A stretch of 64,000 nt of DNA from Agelas oroides. Taxonomy: Eukaryota > Porifera > Demospongiae > Agelasida > Agelasidae. Shown in pieces: positions 8,600 through 23,901 of this stretch (position 1 is its first letter; the number at the start of each line of letters is the position of its first letter). The position numbers were made by a program, and so were the translations under genes. The DNA lies in the NCBI GenBank assembly GCA_949130485.1, contig OX422183.1:8398636-8462635 (forward strand). Reading direction: 5' to 3'. The notes beneath the pieces were generated by a model, which was not told the DNA's origin, searched no databases, and saw nothing but the letters and a program-made list of their open reading frames with translations.

Positions 8600-11500
8600 A
8601 TGATACATGTGCACATTGTCATATGATGTCACTCGTAGGCAAACATTAGTAAGAAACTCTGTCACATGCCGTCCATGTAGCTAGATACCTTCCCCCATTT
8701 CTACTCTTCTTATTTGCCTTCTCCCATCCCCCACTTCTCTTTCCGTCCCATGTCCCACCCTCTCTAACATTTTTATGATGTCACTGTCACAAGTGATTAC
8801 AATACATCCCACCCGTATTAGCAAGCAAGCCAGATAATTATGCAATAGAACAGTGAGCATGATAACACAACTAGTGTGTGATAAACAATGGCATGTGCAG
8901 AATTTAACACAAAATCTTTGGTTGGTATTGTCATATTGTAGACCTTCATCAGTATAATTTCTGTGATGATGTCACATAATAATATTGTTTCACTTGTTTA
9001 TCTTCTTTTCCCACATGAACTGGTTCATTCCCTCCTACTCAGCGGGTAAGTTGACTATTCGAATGATACATGTGCACATTGTCATACGATGTCACTTATA
9101 AGCAAACACGCAATAATTAGTAAGAATCTCTGTCACATCCCGTCCATGTAGGTACGTGGATACCTTTCCCCATTTCTCCTCTTCTAATATGCCTTCTCCC
9201 ATCTCCCTCTTCCCTTCCCTCCCAAGTCCCACCCTCTTCCGTCTCCATTCTAACATTTTATGATCTCACTGTCACAAGATATTACAAAACCACCCACCCG
9301 TATTAGCAATCAAGCCAGATATGCAATAGAACAGTCAGCATGATAACACAACTAGTGTGTGATAAACAATGGCATGAGGAGAATTTAACACAAAAATCTT
9401 TGGTTGGTATTGTCATATTGTAGACTTTCATCAGTATAATTTCTGTGATGAGGTTACATTGTCATAGAATGTCAGCACATTGTCATAGAATGTCACTCCT
9501 AGACAAACACGCAACAATTAGTACGAGCCTCTGTCACATGCTGTCCATGTAGGTAGATACCTTTCCCCATTTTTCCTCTTCTTATTCGCCTTCTCCCATT
9601 CCCCACTCCCATCCCATCCCTCACTGTCACTACAATACCACCCATATTAGCAAACAAGCCAGATATGCAGTGAGCATGCTAATACGCAACTAGTGTGTGA
9701 TAAACAATGGCATGTGCATAATTTGACACGACAGTCTTTGGCTGGTTTTATCATATAGTAGACCTTCATCAGTATAATTTCTGTGATGACGTTACATAAT
9801 AATGTTGTTTCACTTGTTTATCTTATTTTCCCACATGAACTGGTTCTTTACCTCCTACTCATGCAGGAGGTAAGTTGACTATTCATATGATACGTACATG
9901 TGCACATTGTTATATGATGTTACTCGTAGGCAAACATGTAATAATTAGTACGAAACTCTGTCACATTCCGTCCATGTAGGTAGATACCTTTCTCCAATTT
10001 TCCTCTTCTTATTCGCCTTCTCCCATCCCCTACTTCTCTTTCCCTCCCATATCCAACCCTCTCTAACATTTAATGATCTCACTGTCGCAAGAGATTAGAA
10101 TTACCACCTACCCGTATTAGCAAACAAGCCACATATACAATAGAACAGTGAGCATGATAACACAACTCATGTGTAGAAAGGCAATGGCATGTGCAGAATT
10201 TAGCACGAAAATCTTTGGTTGGTATTGTCATATTGTAGACTTTCATCAGTATAATTTCTGTGATGAGGTTACATAATAATATTGATTCACTTGTTTATCT
10301 TCTTTTCCCACATGAACTGGTTCATTCCCTCCTACTCAGCGGGTAAGTTGACTATTCGAATGATACATGTGCATATTGTCATACAATGTTATTCATAGTC
10401 AAACACGCAACAATTAGTACGAAATTCTCACATACCGTCCATGTAGATAGATACTTTTCCCCATTTTTCCTCTTCTTATTCACTTTCTCCCATCCCTCAC
10501 TTCTCTTTCCCTCCCATATCCAACCCTCTCTAACATTTAATGACTTCACTGTCACAAGAGATTACAATTACCACCCACCCGTATTAGCAAACAAGCCAAA
10601 TATACAATAGAACAGTGAGCATGATAACACAACTCGTGTTTGGAAAGGCAATGGCATGTGCAGAATTTAACACAAAAGTCTTTGGTTGGTATTGTCATAT
10701 TGTAGACTTTCATCAGTATAATTTCTGTGATGAGGTTACATAATAATGCTGTTTCACTTGTTTATCTTCTTTTCCCAAATGAACTGGTCCATTCCCTCCT
10801 ACTCAGCGGGTAAGTTGACTATTCGAATGATACATGTGCACATTGTCATACGATGTCACTCGTAGGCAAACACGTAATAATTAGTTAGAAACTCTGTCAC
10901 ATTCCGTCCATGTAGGTAGATACTTTTCCCCATTTCTTCTTATTCGGATTCTCCCATCCCCCACTTCTCTTTGTGTCCCATGTCCAGCCATTTCTAACAT
11001 GACCTTACTGTCACAAGAGATTACAATTACCACCCACCCGTATTAGCAAACAAGCCAGATATGCAATAGAACTGTGATCATGATAAAACAACTAGTGTGT
11101 GGAAAAGCAATTGCATGTGCAGAATTTAACACGAAAAGTCTTTGTTTGGTATTGTCGTATTGTAGACTTTCGTTAGTATAATTTCTGATGAGGTTACATA
11201 ATAATGTTGTTTCACTTGTTTATCTTCTTTTCCCACATGAACATGTTTCATTCCATCCTACTCAGCTCTATTCATATGATACATGTGCACATTGTTATAC
11301 AATGTTATTCATAGTCAAACACGCAACAATTAGTACGACATTCTCACATACCGTCCATGTAGGTAGATACTTTCCCCCATTTTTCCTCTTCTTATTCGCC
11401 TTCTCCCATCCCCCAATTCTCTTTCCCTCCCATATCCAACCCTCTCTAACATTTAATGACCTCACTGTCACAAGAGATTACAATTACCACCCACCCGTAT

Positions 11501-13540
11501 TAGCAAACAAGCCAGATATGCATAAACAGTGAGCATGATAACACAACTAGTGTGTGGAAAGGCAATGGCATGTGCAGAATTTAACACAAAAATCTTTGGT
11601 TGGTATTGTCATATTGTAGACTTTCATCAGTATAACTTCTGTGATTAGGTTACATAATAATATTATTTCACTTGTTTATCTTCTTTTCACACATGAACTG
11701 GTTCATTCCCTCCTACTCAGGAGGTAAGTTGACTATTCATATCATACATGTGCACATTATTATACGATGTTACTTGTATGCAAACACGTAATAATTAGTA
11801 CGAAACTATGTCAAATGCCATCCATGTAGGTAGATAGTTTTCCCTATTCTCCTCTTCTTATTCACCTTCTCCCATCCCCTACTTCTCTTTCCCTCCCATA
11901 TCCAACCCTCTCTAACATTTAATGATCTCACTGTCACAAGAGATTACAATTACCACCCACCCGTATTAGCAAACAAGCCAGATACGCAATAGAACTGTGA
12001 TCATGATAACACAACTAGCGTGTGGAAAAGCAATGGCATATGACACAAAAATCTTTAGTTGGTATTGTCATATTGTAGACTCTCATCAGTATAATTTCTG
12101 TGATGCGGTTAAATAATAATGTTGTTTCACTTGTTTATCTTCTTTTCCCACATAAACTGGATCATTACCTCCTACTCAGGAGGTAAGTTGACTATTCATC
12201 TGCACTTTGTCATACGTACATGTACAATGACACTCGTAGGCAAACATGCAACAGTTAGTACAAAACTCTGTCACATGCCGTCCATGTAGGTAGGTACTTT
12301 TCCCCATTTCTCCTCTTCTTATTCGCCTTCTCCCATCCCCTACTTCTCTTTCCCTCCCATGTCCAACCGTCTATAACAATTAATGACCTCAGATTGCAAC
12401 CATACTAGCACACAAGCCAGATATACAATAGAACAGTGATCATGATAACACAACTAGTGTGTGGAAAGGCAAAAATCTTTGTTTGGTGTTGTCATATTGT
12501 AGACTTTCATCAGTATAATTTCTGTGATGATGTTACATAATAATGTTGTTTCACTTGTTTATCTTATTTTCCCACATGAACTGGTTCTTTCCCTCCTACT
12601 CATGCAGGAGGTAAGTTGACTATTCATGTGCACATTGTCATACGATGACACTCATAATAGGCAAACACCCAAGAATTAGTACGAAACTCTGTCACATGCC
12701 GTCCATGTAGGTAGATACCTTTCCCCATTTTTCCTCTTCTTATTCGCCTTCTCCCATCCCCCACATGAACTGGTGGTTCATTCCCTCCTATTCAGTTGGT
12801 AAGTTGATACATGTGCACATTGTCATACAATGTCACTCATAGGTAAACATGCAAGAATTGGTAACAAACACTATCCCTGCAGGTAGATACTTATTCTATT
12901 TCTCCTCTTCTTATTTACCTTCTCCCACCCCCCACTTCTCTTTCCCTCCCATGTCCCACCCTCTCCCATGTCCAATGTAACATTTTATGATCTTACTGTC
13001 ACAAGTGATTACAATACCACCCACCAGTGTTAACAAACAAGCCAAATATGCAATAGAACAGTGAGCATGATAATACACAACTAGTGTGTGATAAACAATG
13101 GCAGGTGTAGAATTTAACACAAAAGTCTTTGGTTGTTATTGTTGTATTGTAGACTTTAATCAGTATAATTTCTGTGATGATGTTACATAATAATGTTGTT
13201 TGACTTGTTTATCTTCTTTTCCCACATGAACTGGTTCATTCCCTCCTACTCAGCGGGTAAGTTACTTATTAGAATGATACATATGCACATTGTCATTCAA
13301 TGCCGCTCGTAGCCGAATTAGAAAGAAATTTGGTCACATACCGTCCATGTAAGTAGATACCTTTCCCCAATTCTCCTCTTCTTATTCACCTTCTCCCACC
13401 CCCCACTTCTCTTTCCCTCCCATGTCCCACCCTCTTCCATGTCCTGTCTATCATTTATGACCTCCCTGTCACAAGATATTACAGTACCACCCACCCATAT
13501 TAGCAAACAAGCCAGATATGCAATGGAACAGTGACCATGA

Positions 13541-14311
13541 TTGGGGCAAGCCTGAGCGAGTCCCACACTAGCGTGACTGCATTGCGCACGCGTGTGTGTA
13601 TCTATGCGCATATATATATATATGCTTGCTTGGACCGACCACTTACCGGAAATTTTAAATGAGCGCATTCAAATATTTCACGAAGATCGATATCGCGATA
13701 TCGTAAAGCATGTGGAGGCCAGTGGAGGGCTACTGTCAGAGTGCAGCGTCATGGACCCGGAGCGAAGACGACTGAAGTTGAAGCACGCGTGGCACTGGTT
13801 TGTGCTTCTAACGACGACAGCAGGCCGCTCACAGGCGGTGCAAATTTAATATGGAAGGTTGTTGACTACTCAGAAACCAGCGGTGTAAAGCTTATTCCAT
13901 GCATGTGTAGCCACGTTAGCAGCCCTGGCAGGTCGGTTTCAGGTCAGGGCCATGCATATTAAAACGGCACTCATAAACGCCATGAAATCCAGCTCATGAT
14001 TTCAGTATAAAGCTTGGTCCATGCATGTGTAGCCCAGGATGGAGAAATTGCTGCAACTTGTTGGCATATGCGTCATCAGGTTTGGCTTATTACGCTCATG
14101 TAACAGTAGACAGTGACAAATCCTGCTGTGTGCCATGAAAAGTTAATACGACATTTAAAGCAAATCAAAAACCATTTTAAAGCCCCCTGTGAATGGTAAA
14201 TGAATGTGCATGTAGGAGGATAATTGACTTTGTATTACATCACTCATCAGTGACATAATATCCTGTATCAGCTTGCTCAGGCTCGCCCCCACAATGTTCT
14301 ACATTTTCTAG
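13541..14311. mobile_element. Inverted-repeat element inserted in the satellite, copy 1
   Basis: Interrupts a monomer between CAGTGACCATGA and TAATACACAAC. The ends carry an imperfect inverted repeat: TTGGGGCAAGCCTGAGCGAG on the left against TTGTGGGGGCGAGCCTGAGC read inward from 14293. About 17 extra bases separate the right repeat from resumed satellite. A (TA)n run and an open frame of about 75 codons (MLAWTDHLPEILNERIQ ... to 13849) lie inside; no family was recognised for it. The same element sits at the same monomer position at 19973-20755. Confidence 0.7.
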
Positions 14312-17300
14312 TAATACACAACTAGTGTGTGATAAACAATGGCATGTGCAGAATTTAGCACGAAAATCTTTGGTTGGTATTGTCATATTGTAGACTTTCA
14401 TCAGTATAATTTCTGTGATGAGGTTACATAATAATATTGCTTCACTTGTTTATCTTCTTTTCCCACATGAACTGGTTCATTCCCTCCTACTCAGTTGGTA
14501 AGTTGACTATTCGAATGATACATGTGCACATTGTCTTACAAAGTCACTTGTAGGAAAACATGCAACAATTAGTAAGAATCTCTATCACATCCCGTCCATG
14601 TAGGTACGTGGATACCTTTCCCCATTTCTCCTCTTCTAATATGCCTTCTCCCATCTCCCTCTTCTCTTTCCCTCCCAAGTCCAACCCTCTACCGTCTCCA
14701 TTCTAACATTTTATGATCTCACTGTCACAAGAGATTACAATACCACCCACCCGTACTAGCACACAAGCCAGATATGCAATAGAACAGTGAGCATGATAAC
14801 ACAACTAGTGTGTGATAAACAATGGCATGTGCAGAATTTAGCACGAAAGTCTTTGGCTGGTATTGTCATATTGTAGACTTTCGTTAGTATAATTTCTGAG
14901 ATGAGGTTACACAATAATGTTGTTTCACTTGTTTCTCTTCTTTTCCCACATGAACTGGTTCATTCCCTCCTACTTAGGATGTAAGTTGACTATTCAAATG
15001 ATACATGTGCACATTGTCATACAATGTCACTCATAATAGGCAAACACCCAAGAATTAGTACGAAATTCTCACATACCGTCCATGTAGGTAGATACGTTTC
15101 CCCATTTTTCCTCTACTTATTCACTTTCTCCTATCCCCCACTTCTCTTTCCCTCCCATATCCAACACTCTCTAACATTTAATGACCTCACTGTCACAAGA
15201 GATTAGAATTACCACCCACCCGTATTAGCAAACAAGCCAGATATGCATAAACAGTGAGCATGATAACACAACTAGTGTGTGGAAAGGCAATGGCATGTGC
15301 AGAATTTAGCACGAAAATCTTTGGTTGGTATTGTCATATTGTAGACTTTCATCAGTATAATTTCTGTGATGAGGTTACATAATAATATTGATTCACTTGT
15401 TTATCTTCTTTTCCCACATGAACATGTTTCATTCCATCCTACTCAGATCGTAAGTTGACTATTCATATGATACATGTGCATATTGTTATACAATGTTATT
15501 CATAGTCAAACACGCAACAATTAGTACGAAATTCTCACATGCCGTCCATGTAGGTAGATACCTTTCCCCATTTTTCCTCTTCTTATTCACTTTCTCCCAT
15601 CCCCTACTTCTCTTTCCCTCCCATATCCAACCCTCTCTAACATTTAATGACCTCACTGTCACAAGAGATTAGAATTACCACCCACCCGTATTAGCAAACA
15701 AGCCAGATATACAATAGAACAGTGAGCATGATAACACAACTCGTGTTTGGAAAAGCAATGGCATGTGCAGAATTTAGCACGAAAATCTTTGGTTGGTATT
15801 GTCATATTGTAGACTTTCATCAGTATAATTTCTGTGATGAGGTTACATAATAATATTGCTTCACTTGTTTATCTTCTTTTCCCACATGAACTGGTTCATT
15901 CCCTCCTACTCAGTTGGTAAGTTGACTATTCGAATGATACATGTGAACATTGGTCACTTGTAGGAAAACATGCAACAATTAGTAAGAATCTCTATCACAT
16001 CCCGTCCATGTAGGTACGTGGATACCTTTCCCCATTTCTCCTCTTCTAATATGCCTTCTCCCATCTCCCTCTTCTCTTTCCCTCCCAAGTCCCACCCTCT
16101 ACCGTCTCCATTCTAACATTTTATGATCTCACTGTCACAAGAGATTACAATACCACCCACCCGTACTAGCACACAAGCCAGATATGCAATAGAACAGTGA
16201 GCATGATAACACAACTAGTGTGTGATAAACAATGGCATGTGCAGAATTTAGCACGAAAGTCTTTGGCTGGTATTGTCATATTGTAGACTTTCGTTAGTAT
16301 AATTTCTGAGATGAGGTTACACAATAATGTTGTTTCACTTGTTTCTCTTCTTTTCCCACATGAACTGGTTCATTCCCTCCTACTTAGGATGTAAGTTGAC
16401 TATTCAAATGATACATGTGCACATTGTCATACAATGTTATTCATAGTCAAACACGTAAGAATTAGTACGAAATTCTCACATACCGTCCATGTAGGTAGAT
16501 ACGTTTCCCCATTTTTCCTCTTCTTATTCGGATTCTCCCATCCCCTACTTCTCTTTGTGTCCCATGTCCAGCCATTTCTGACCTCACTCTCACAAGAGAT
16601 TACAATTACCACCCACCCGTATTAGCAAACAAGCCACATACGCAATAGAACAGTGAGCATGATAACACAACTCGTGTGTGGAAAAGCAATGGCATGTGCA
16701 GAATTTAACACAAAAGTCTTTGTTTGGTATTGTCATATTGTAGACTTTCATCAGTATAATTTCTGTGATGAGGTTATATAATAATATTGCTTCACTTGTT
16801 TATCTTCTTTTCCCACATGAACTGGTTCATTCCCTCCTACTTAGGCGGTAAGTTGACTATTCATATGATACATGTGCACATTGTTATACAATGTTACTCA
16901 TAGTCAAACACGCAACAATTAGTAAGAAACTATGTCCCATACCGTCCATGTAGATAGATACTTTTCCCCATTTTTCCTCTTCTTATTCGCCTTCTCCCAT
17001 CCCCCAATTCTCTTTCCCTCCCATATCCAACCCTCTCTAACATTTTATGATCTCATTGTCACAAGAGATTAGAATTACCACCCACCCGTATTAGCAAACA
17101 AGCCAGATATACAATAGAACAGTGAGCATGATAACACAACTCGTGTTTGGAAAGGCAATGGCATGTGCAGAATTTAACACAAAAATCTTTGGTTGGTATT
17201 GTCATATTGTAGACTTTCATCAGTATAATTTCTGTGATGAGGTTACATAATAATATTGCTTTACTTGTTTATCTTCATTTCCCACATGAACTGGTTCATT

Positions 17301-19972
17301 CCTTCCTACTCAGATCGTAAGTTCACTATTCGAATGATACATGTGCACATTGTCGTACAATGTTACTCATAGTCAAACACGCAAGAATTAGTAAGAAACT
17401 ATGTCCCATACCGTCCATGTAGATAGATACTTTTCCCCATTTTTCCTCTTCTTATTCGCCTTCTCCCATCCCCCAATTCTCTTTCCCTCCCATATCCAAC
17501 CCTCTCTAACATTTAATGACCTCACTGTCACAAGAGATTAGAATTACCACCCACCCGTATTAGCAAACAAGCCAGATATACAATAGAACAGTGAGCATGA
17601 TAACACAACTAGTGTGTGGAAAGGCAATGGCATGTGCAGAATTTAACACAAAATCTTTGGTTGGTATTGTCATATTGTAGACTTTCATCAGTATAATTTC
17701 TGTGATTAGGTTACATAATAATATTGATTCACTTGTTTATCTTCTTTTCTCACATGTACTGGTTCATTCCCTCCTACTCATGCAGGAGGTAAGTTGACTA
17801 TTCAAATGATACGTACATGTGCACATTGTTATATGATGTTACTCGTAGGCAAACATGTAATAATTAGTACGAAACTCTGTCACATGGTGTCCATGTAGGT
17901 AGATACCTTTCTCCAATTTTCTTCTTATTTATTCGCCTTCTCCCATCCCCTACTTCTCTTTCCCTCCCACATCCAACCCTCTCTAACATTTAATGATCTC
18001 ACTGTCACAAGAGATTAGAATTACCACCCACCTGTATTAGCAAACAAGCCACATATACAATAGAACAGTGAGCATGATAACAAAACTCGTGTGTAGAAAG
18101 GCAATGGCATGTGCAGAATTTAGCACGAAAATCTTTGGTTGGTATTGTCATATTGTAGACTTTCATCAGTATAATTTCTGTGATGAGGTTACATAATAAT
18201 ATTGATTCACTTGTTTATCTTCTTTTCCCACATGAACTGGTTCATTCCATCCTACTCAGCGGGTAAGTTGACTATTCATATGATACATGTGCATATTGTT
18301 ATACAATGTTATTCATAGGCAAACACGCAACAATTAGTACGAAATTCTCACATACCGTCCATGTAGGTAGATACGTTTCCCCATTTTTCCTCTTCTTATT
18401 CACTTTCTCCCATCCCCCAATTCTCTTTCCCTCCCATATCCAACCCTCTCTAACATTTAATGACCTCACTGTCACAAGAGATTAGAATTACCACCCACCC
18501 GTATTAGCAAACAAGCCAGATATACAATAGAACAGTGAGCATGATAACACAACTCGTGTTTGGAAAAGCAATGGCATGTGCAGAATTTAGCACGAAAATC
18601 TTTGGTTGGTGTTGTCATATTGTAGACTTTCATCAGTATAATTTCTGTGATGAGGTTACATAATAATGTTGTTTCACTTGTTTGTCTTCTTTTCCCACAT
18701 GAACTGGTTCATTCCCTCCTACTCAGCGGGTAAGTTGACTATTCGAATGATACATGTGCACATTGTCTTAGAAAGTCACTTGTAGGAAAACATGCAACAA
18801 TTAGTAAGAATCTCTGTCACATCCCGTCCATGTAGGTACGTGGATACCTTTCCCCATTTCTCCTCTTCTAATATGCCTTCTCCCATCTCCCTCTTCTCTT
18901 TCCCTCCCAAGTCCCACCCTCTACCGTCTCCATTCTAACATTTTATGATCTCACTGTCACAAGATATTACAATACCACCCACCCGTATTAGCAAACAAGC
19001 CAGATATGCAATAGAACAGTCAGCATGATAACACAACTAGTGTGTGATAAACAATGGCATGAGGAGAATTTAACACAAAAGTGTTTGGTTGGTATTGTCA
19101 TATTGTAGACTTTCATCAGTAATAATTTCGATGAGGTTACATAATAATGTTGTTTCACTTGTTTATCTTCTTTTCCCACATGAACTGGTTCATTCCCTCC
19201 TACTCAGCGGGTAAGTTGACTATTCAAATGATACATGTGCACATTGTTATACGATGTTACTTGTAGGCAAACACCTGATAATTAGTAAGAAACTCTGTCA
19301 CATACCGTCCATGTAGGTAGATACCTTTCTCCAATTTTCCTCTTCTTATTCGCCTTCTCCCATCCCCCACTTCTCTTTCCCTCACATGTCCCACCCTCTT
19401 CCATGTCCTGTCTGTCATTTATGACCTCACTGTCACAAGAGATTACAATACCACCCACCCGTACTAGCACACAAGCCAGATATGCAATAGAACAGTGAGC
19501 ATGATAACACAGCTAGTGTGTGATAAACAATGGCATGTGCAGAATTTAGCACGAAAGTCTTTGGCTGGTATTGTCATATTGTAGACTTTCATTAGTATAA
19601 TTTCTGTGATGATGTTACGTAATAATGTTGTTTGACTTGTTTATCTTCTTTTCCCACATGAACTGGTTCATTCCCTCCTACTCAGCGGGTAAGTTACTTA
19701 TTAGAATGATACATATGCACATTGTCATTCAATGCCGCTCGTAGCCGAATTAGAAAGAAATTTGGTCACATACCGTCCATGTAAGTAGATACCTTTCCCC
19801 AATTATCCTCATCTTATTCACCTTCTCCCACCCCCCACTTCTCTTTCCCTCCCATGTCCCACCCTCTTCCATGTCCTGTCTATCATTTATGACCTCCCTG
19901 TCACAAGATATTACAGTACCACCCACCCATATTAGCAAACAAGCCAGATATGCAATGGAACAGTAACCATGA

Positions 19973-20755
19973 TTGGGGCAAGCCTGAGCGAGCCCCACAC
20001 TAGCGTGACTGCATTGCGCACGCGTGTGTGTATCTATGCGCATATATATATATATATGCTTGCTTGGACCGACCACTTACCGGAAATTTTAAATGAGCGC
20101 ATTCAAATATTTCACGAAGATCGATATCGCGATATCGTAAAGCATGTGGAGGCCAGTGGAGGGCTACTGTCAGAGTGCAGCGTCATGGACCCGGAGCGAA
20201 GACAACTGAAGTTGAAGCACGCGTGGCACTGGTTTGTGCTTCTACCGATGACAGCAGGCCGCTCACAGGCGGTGCAAATTTAATATGGAAGGTTGTTGAC
20301 TACTCAGAAACCAGCGGTGTAAAGCTTATTCCATGCATGTGTAGCCACTTTAGCAGCCCTGGCAGGTCGGTTTCAGGTCAGGGTCATGCATATTAAAACG
20401 GCACTCATAAACGCCATGAAATCCAGCTCATGATTTCAGTATAAAGCTTGGTCCATGCATGTGTAGCCCAGGATGGAGAAATTGCTGCAACTTGTTGGCA
20501 TATGCGTCATCAGGTTTGGCTTATTACGCTCATGTACTCATGTAACAGTAGACAGTGACAAATCCTGCTGTGTGCCATGAAAAGTTAATACGACATTTAA
20601 AGCAAATCAAAAACCATTTTAAAGCCCCCTGTGAATGGTAAATGGATGTGCATGTAGGAGGATAATTGACTTGATGTATTACATCACTCATCAGTGACAT
20701 AATATCCTGTATCAGCTTGCTCAGGCTCGCCCCCACAATGTTCTACATTTTCTAG
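19973..20755. mobile_element. Inverted-repeat element inserted in the satellite, copy 2
   Basis: Nearly identical to the element at 13541-14311, at the same position within its monomer and with matching flanking monomer sequence (for example TATTAGAATGATACATATGC upstream in both). Differences are a few substitutions, (TA)n length and a short duplication CTCATGTACTCATGTAAC. Shared flanks mean that this copy arose by duplication of a satellite block, not by a second insertion. The ~75-codon open frame is kept. Confidence 0.75.
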
Positions 20756-23440
20756 TAATACACAACTAGTGTGTGATAAACAATGGCATGTGTAGAATTT
20801 AACACAAAAGTGTTTGGTTGGTATTGTTGTATTGTAGACTTTCGTTAGTATAATTTCTGTGATGAGGTTACATAATAATGTGGTTTGACTTGTTTATCTT
20901 CTTTTCCCACATGAACTGGTTCATTCCCTCCTACTCAGCGGGTAAGTTACTTATTAGAATGATACATATGCACATTGTCATACAATGCCGCTCGTAGTCG
21001 AATTAGAAACCTCACTGTCACAAGAGATTACAATACCACCAACCCGTATTAGGAAACAAGCCAGATATGCAATAGAACAGTGATACACAACTAGTGTGTG
21101 ATAAACAATGGCATGTGCAGAAATTAACACAACAGTCTTTGGTTGGTATCGTTGTATTGTAGACTTTCGTTAGTATAATTTCTGTGATGAGGTTACATAA
21201 TAATGTTGTTTCACCTGTTTATCTTCTTTTCCCACATGAACTGGTCCATTCCCTCCTACTCAGCCGGTAAGTCACTTATTAGAATGATACATATGCACAT
21301 TGTCATACAATGCCGCTCGTAGCCGAATTAGAAAGAAATTTGGTCACATACCATCCATGTAGGTAGATACTTTCTCCGTTTCTCCTCTTCTTATTTGCCT
21401 TCTCCCATCCCCCACTTCTCTTTCCCTCACATGTCCCACCCTCTTCCATGTCCTGTCTATCATTTATAATCTCACTGTCACAAGAGATTACAATACCACC
21501 CACCCGTATTAGGAAACAAGCCAGATATGCAATAGAACAGTGATACACAACTAGTGTGTGATAAACAATGGCATGTGCAAAAATTAACACAACAGTCTTT
21601 GTCTGGTTTTGTCGTATTGTAGACTTTCGTTAGTATAATTTCTGTGTTGAGGTTACATAATAATGTTGTTTCACTTGTTTATCTTCTTTTCCCACATGAA
21701 CTGGTCCATTCCCTCCTACTCAGCGGGTAAGTTGACTATTCGAATGATACATGTCCACATTGTCATACAATGTCACTCATAGGCAAACATCAAGAATTAG
21801 TAAGAAACTCTGTCAAATGCCGTCCATGTAGGTAGATACTTTCTACGTTTCTCCTCTTCTTATTTGCCTTCTCCCATCCCGCACTTCTCTATCCCTCCCA
21901 TGTCCCACCCTCTTCCATGTCCTGTTTATCATTTATAATCTCACTGTCACAAGAGATTACAATACCACCCACCCGTATTAGGAAACAAGCCGGATATGCA
22001 ATAGAACAGTGACCATGATAATACACAACTAGTGTGTGATAAATAATGGCATGTGCAGAAATTAACACATTTTGCTGGTATTGTCGTATTGTAGACTTTC
22101 GTTAGTATAATTTCTATGATGAGGTTACATAATAATGTTGTTTCACCTGTTTATCTTCTTTTCCCACATGAACTGGTCCATTCCCTCCTACTCAGCCGGT
22201 AAGTTACTTATTAGAATGATACATATGCACATTGTCATACAATGCCGCTCGTAGCCGAATTAGAAAGAAATTTGGTCACATACCATCCATGTAGGTAGAT
22301 ACTTTCTCCGTTTCTCCTCTTCTTATTTGCCTTCTCCCATCCCCCACTTCTCTTTCCCTCACATGTCCCACCCTCTTCCATGTCCTGTCTATCATTTATA
22401 ATCTCACTGTCACAAGAGATTACAATACCACCCACCCATATTAGGAAACAAGCCGGATATGCAATAGAACAGTGACCATGATAATACACAACTAGGGTGT
22501 GATAAACAATGGCATGTGCATAATTTGACACAACAGTCTTTGTCTGGTTTTGTCGTATTGTAGACTTTCATTAGTATAATTTCTGTGTTGAGGTTACATA
22601 ATAATGTTGTTTCACTTGTTTATCTTCTTTTCCCACATGAACTGGTCCATTCCCTCCTACTCAGCGGGTAAGTTGACTATTCGAATGATACATGTCCACA
22701 TTGTCATACAATGTCACTCATAGGCAAACATCAAGAATTAGTAAGAAACTCTGTCAAATGCCGTCCATGTAGGTAGATACTTTCTCCGTTTCTCCTCTTC
22801 TTATTTGCCTTCTCCCGTCCCGCACTTCTCTATCCCTCCCATGTCCCACCCTCTTCCATGTCCTGTTTATCATTTATAATCTCACTGTTACAAGAGATTA
22901 CAATACCACCCACCCGTATTAGGAAACAAGCCGGATATGCAATAGAACAGTGACCATGATAATACACAACTAGTGTGTGATAAATAATGGCATGTGCAGA
23001 AATTAACACATTTTGCTGGTATTGTCGTATTGTAGACTTTCGTTAGTATAATTTCTATGATGAGGTTACATAATAATGTTGTTTCACCTGTTTATCTTCT
23101 TTTCCCACATGAACTGGTCCATTCCCTCCTACTCAGCCGGTAAGTTTCTTATTAGAATGATACATATGCACATTGTCATACAATGCCGCTCGTAGCCGAA
23201 TTAGAAAGAAATTTGGTCACATTCCATCCATGTAGGTAGATACCTTTCCCCAATTCTCCTCTTCTTATTTGCCTTCTCCCATCCCCCACCTTCTCTTTCC
23301 CTCCCATGTCCCACCCTCTTCCATGTCCTGTCTATCATTTATGACCTCCCTGTCACAAGATATTACAATACCACCCACCCATATTAGCAAACAAGCCAGA
23401 TATGCAATGGAACAGTGAGCATGATAATACACAACTAGTG

Positions 23441-23901
23441 CAGCCGTTCCGCCAGTGACAAGTATACGGGGAATTATTGAAAAACAGGAAGTTAAAACAC
23501 AGACGCATTCCAGCGTTTAATTAACGGCACCTTGTCTTCCGGTGAGTTTTCAAAGTCTCTTGCCAACAAACAAGAAGCTGTAGGCGCCTACATTGCCAGC
23601 GGTTTTATAGACCAATGAGTCTACTATCAAGATCCAACGTTTCAAGTTGTAGCCTCTTACCGCTTTGTGTAGGGAAGCCGTTGTACACAAACGGTTCGAT
23701 CGCACCGCGTGCAAGAGGGGTGCAGTTCTTTGTTGCGCGTTTTTGTTCGCCCCCCCTGAGCTGCATGAAACAGGTACCATTTGAAAGCACTGGAATAGGG
23801 CTACAAAATATGCAAAACCTAGGCATTGGAATTTCTGCACGTATATATACACTTTCCGTTTTTCAATAATTGTCAGTATATTGTCACTGGCGGAACGACT
23901 G
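23441..23901. mobile_element. 461-bp element with CAG..CTG inverted ends, 4-bp duplication
   Basis: The ends read CAGCCGTTCCGCCAGTGACA and, inverted from the right, CAGTCGTTCCGCCAGTGACA. Similarity continues for about 50 bp through AATTATTGAAAAAC. The direct repeat AGTG at 23437-23440 and 23902-23905 reconstructs the uninterrupted monomer sequence ACTAGTGTGTG exactly, so AGTG is the target duplication. A 4-bp duplication with CAG ends does not identify one superfamily by itself. Open frames inside lack recognisable domains, so it is treated as non-coding. Confidence 0.85.
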
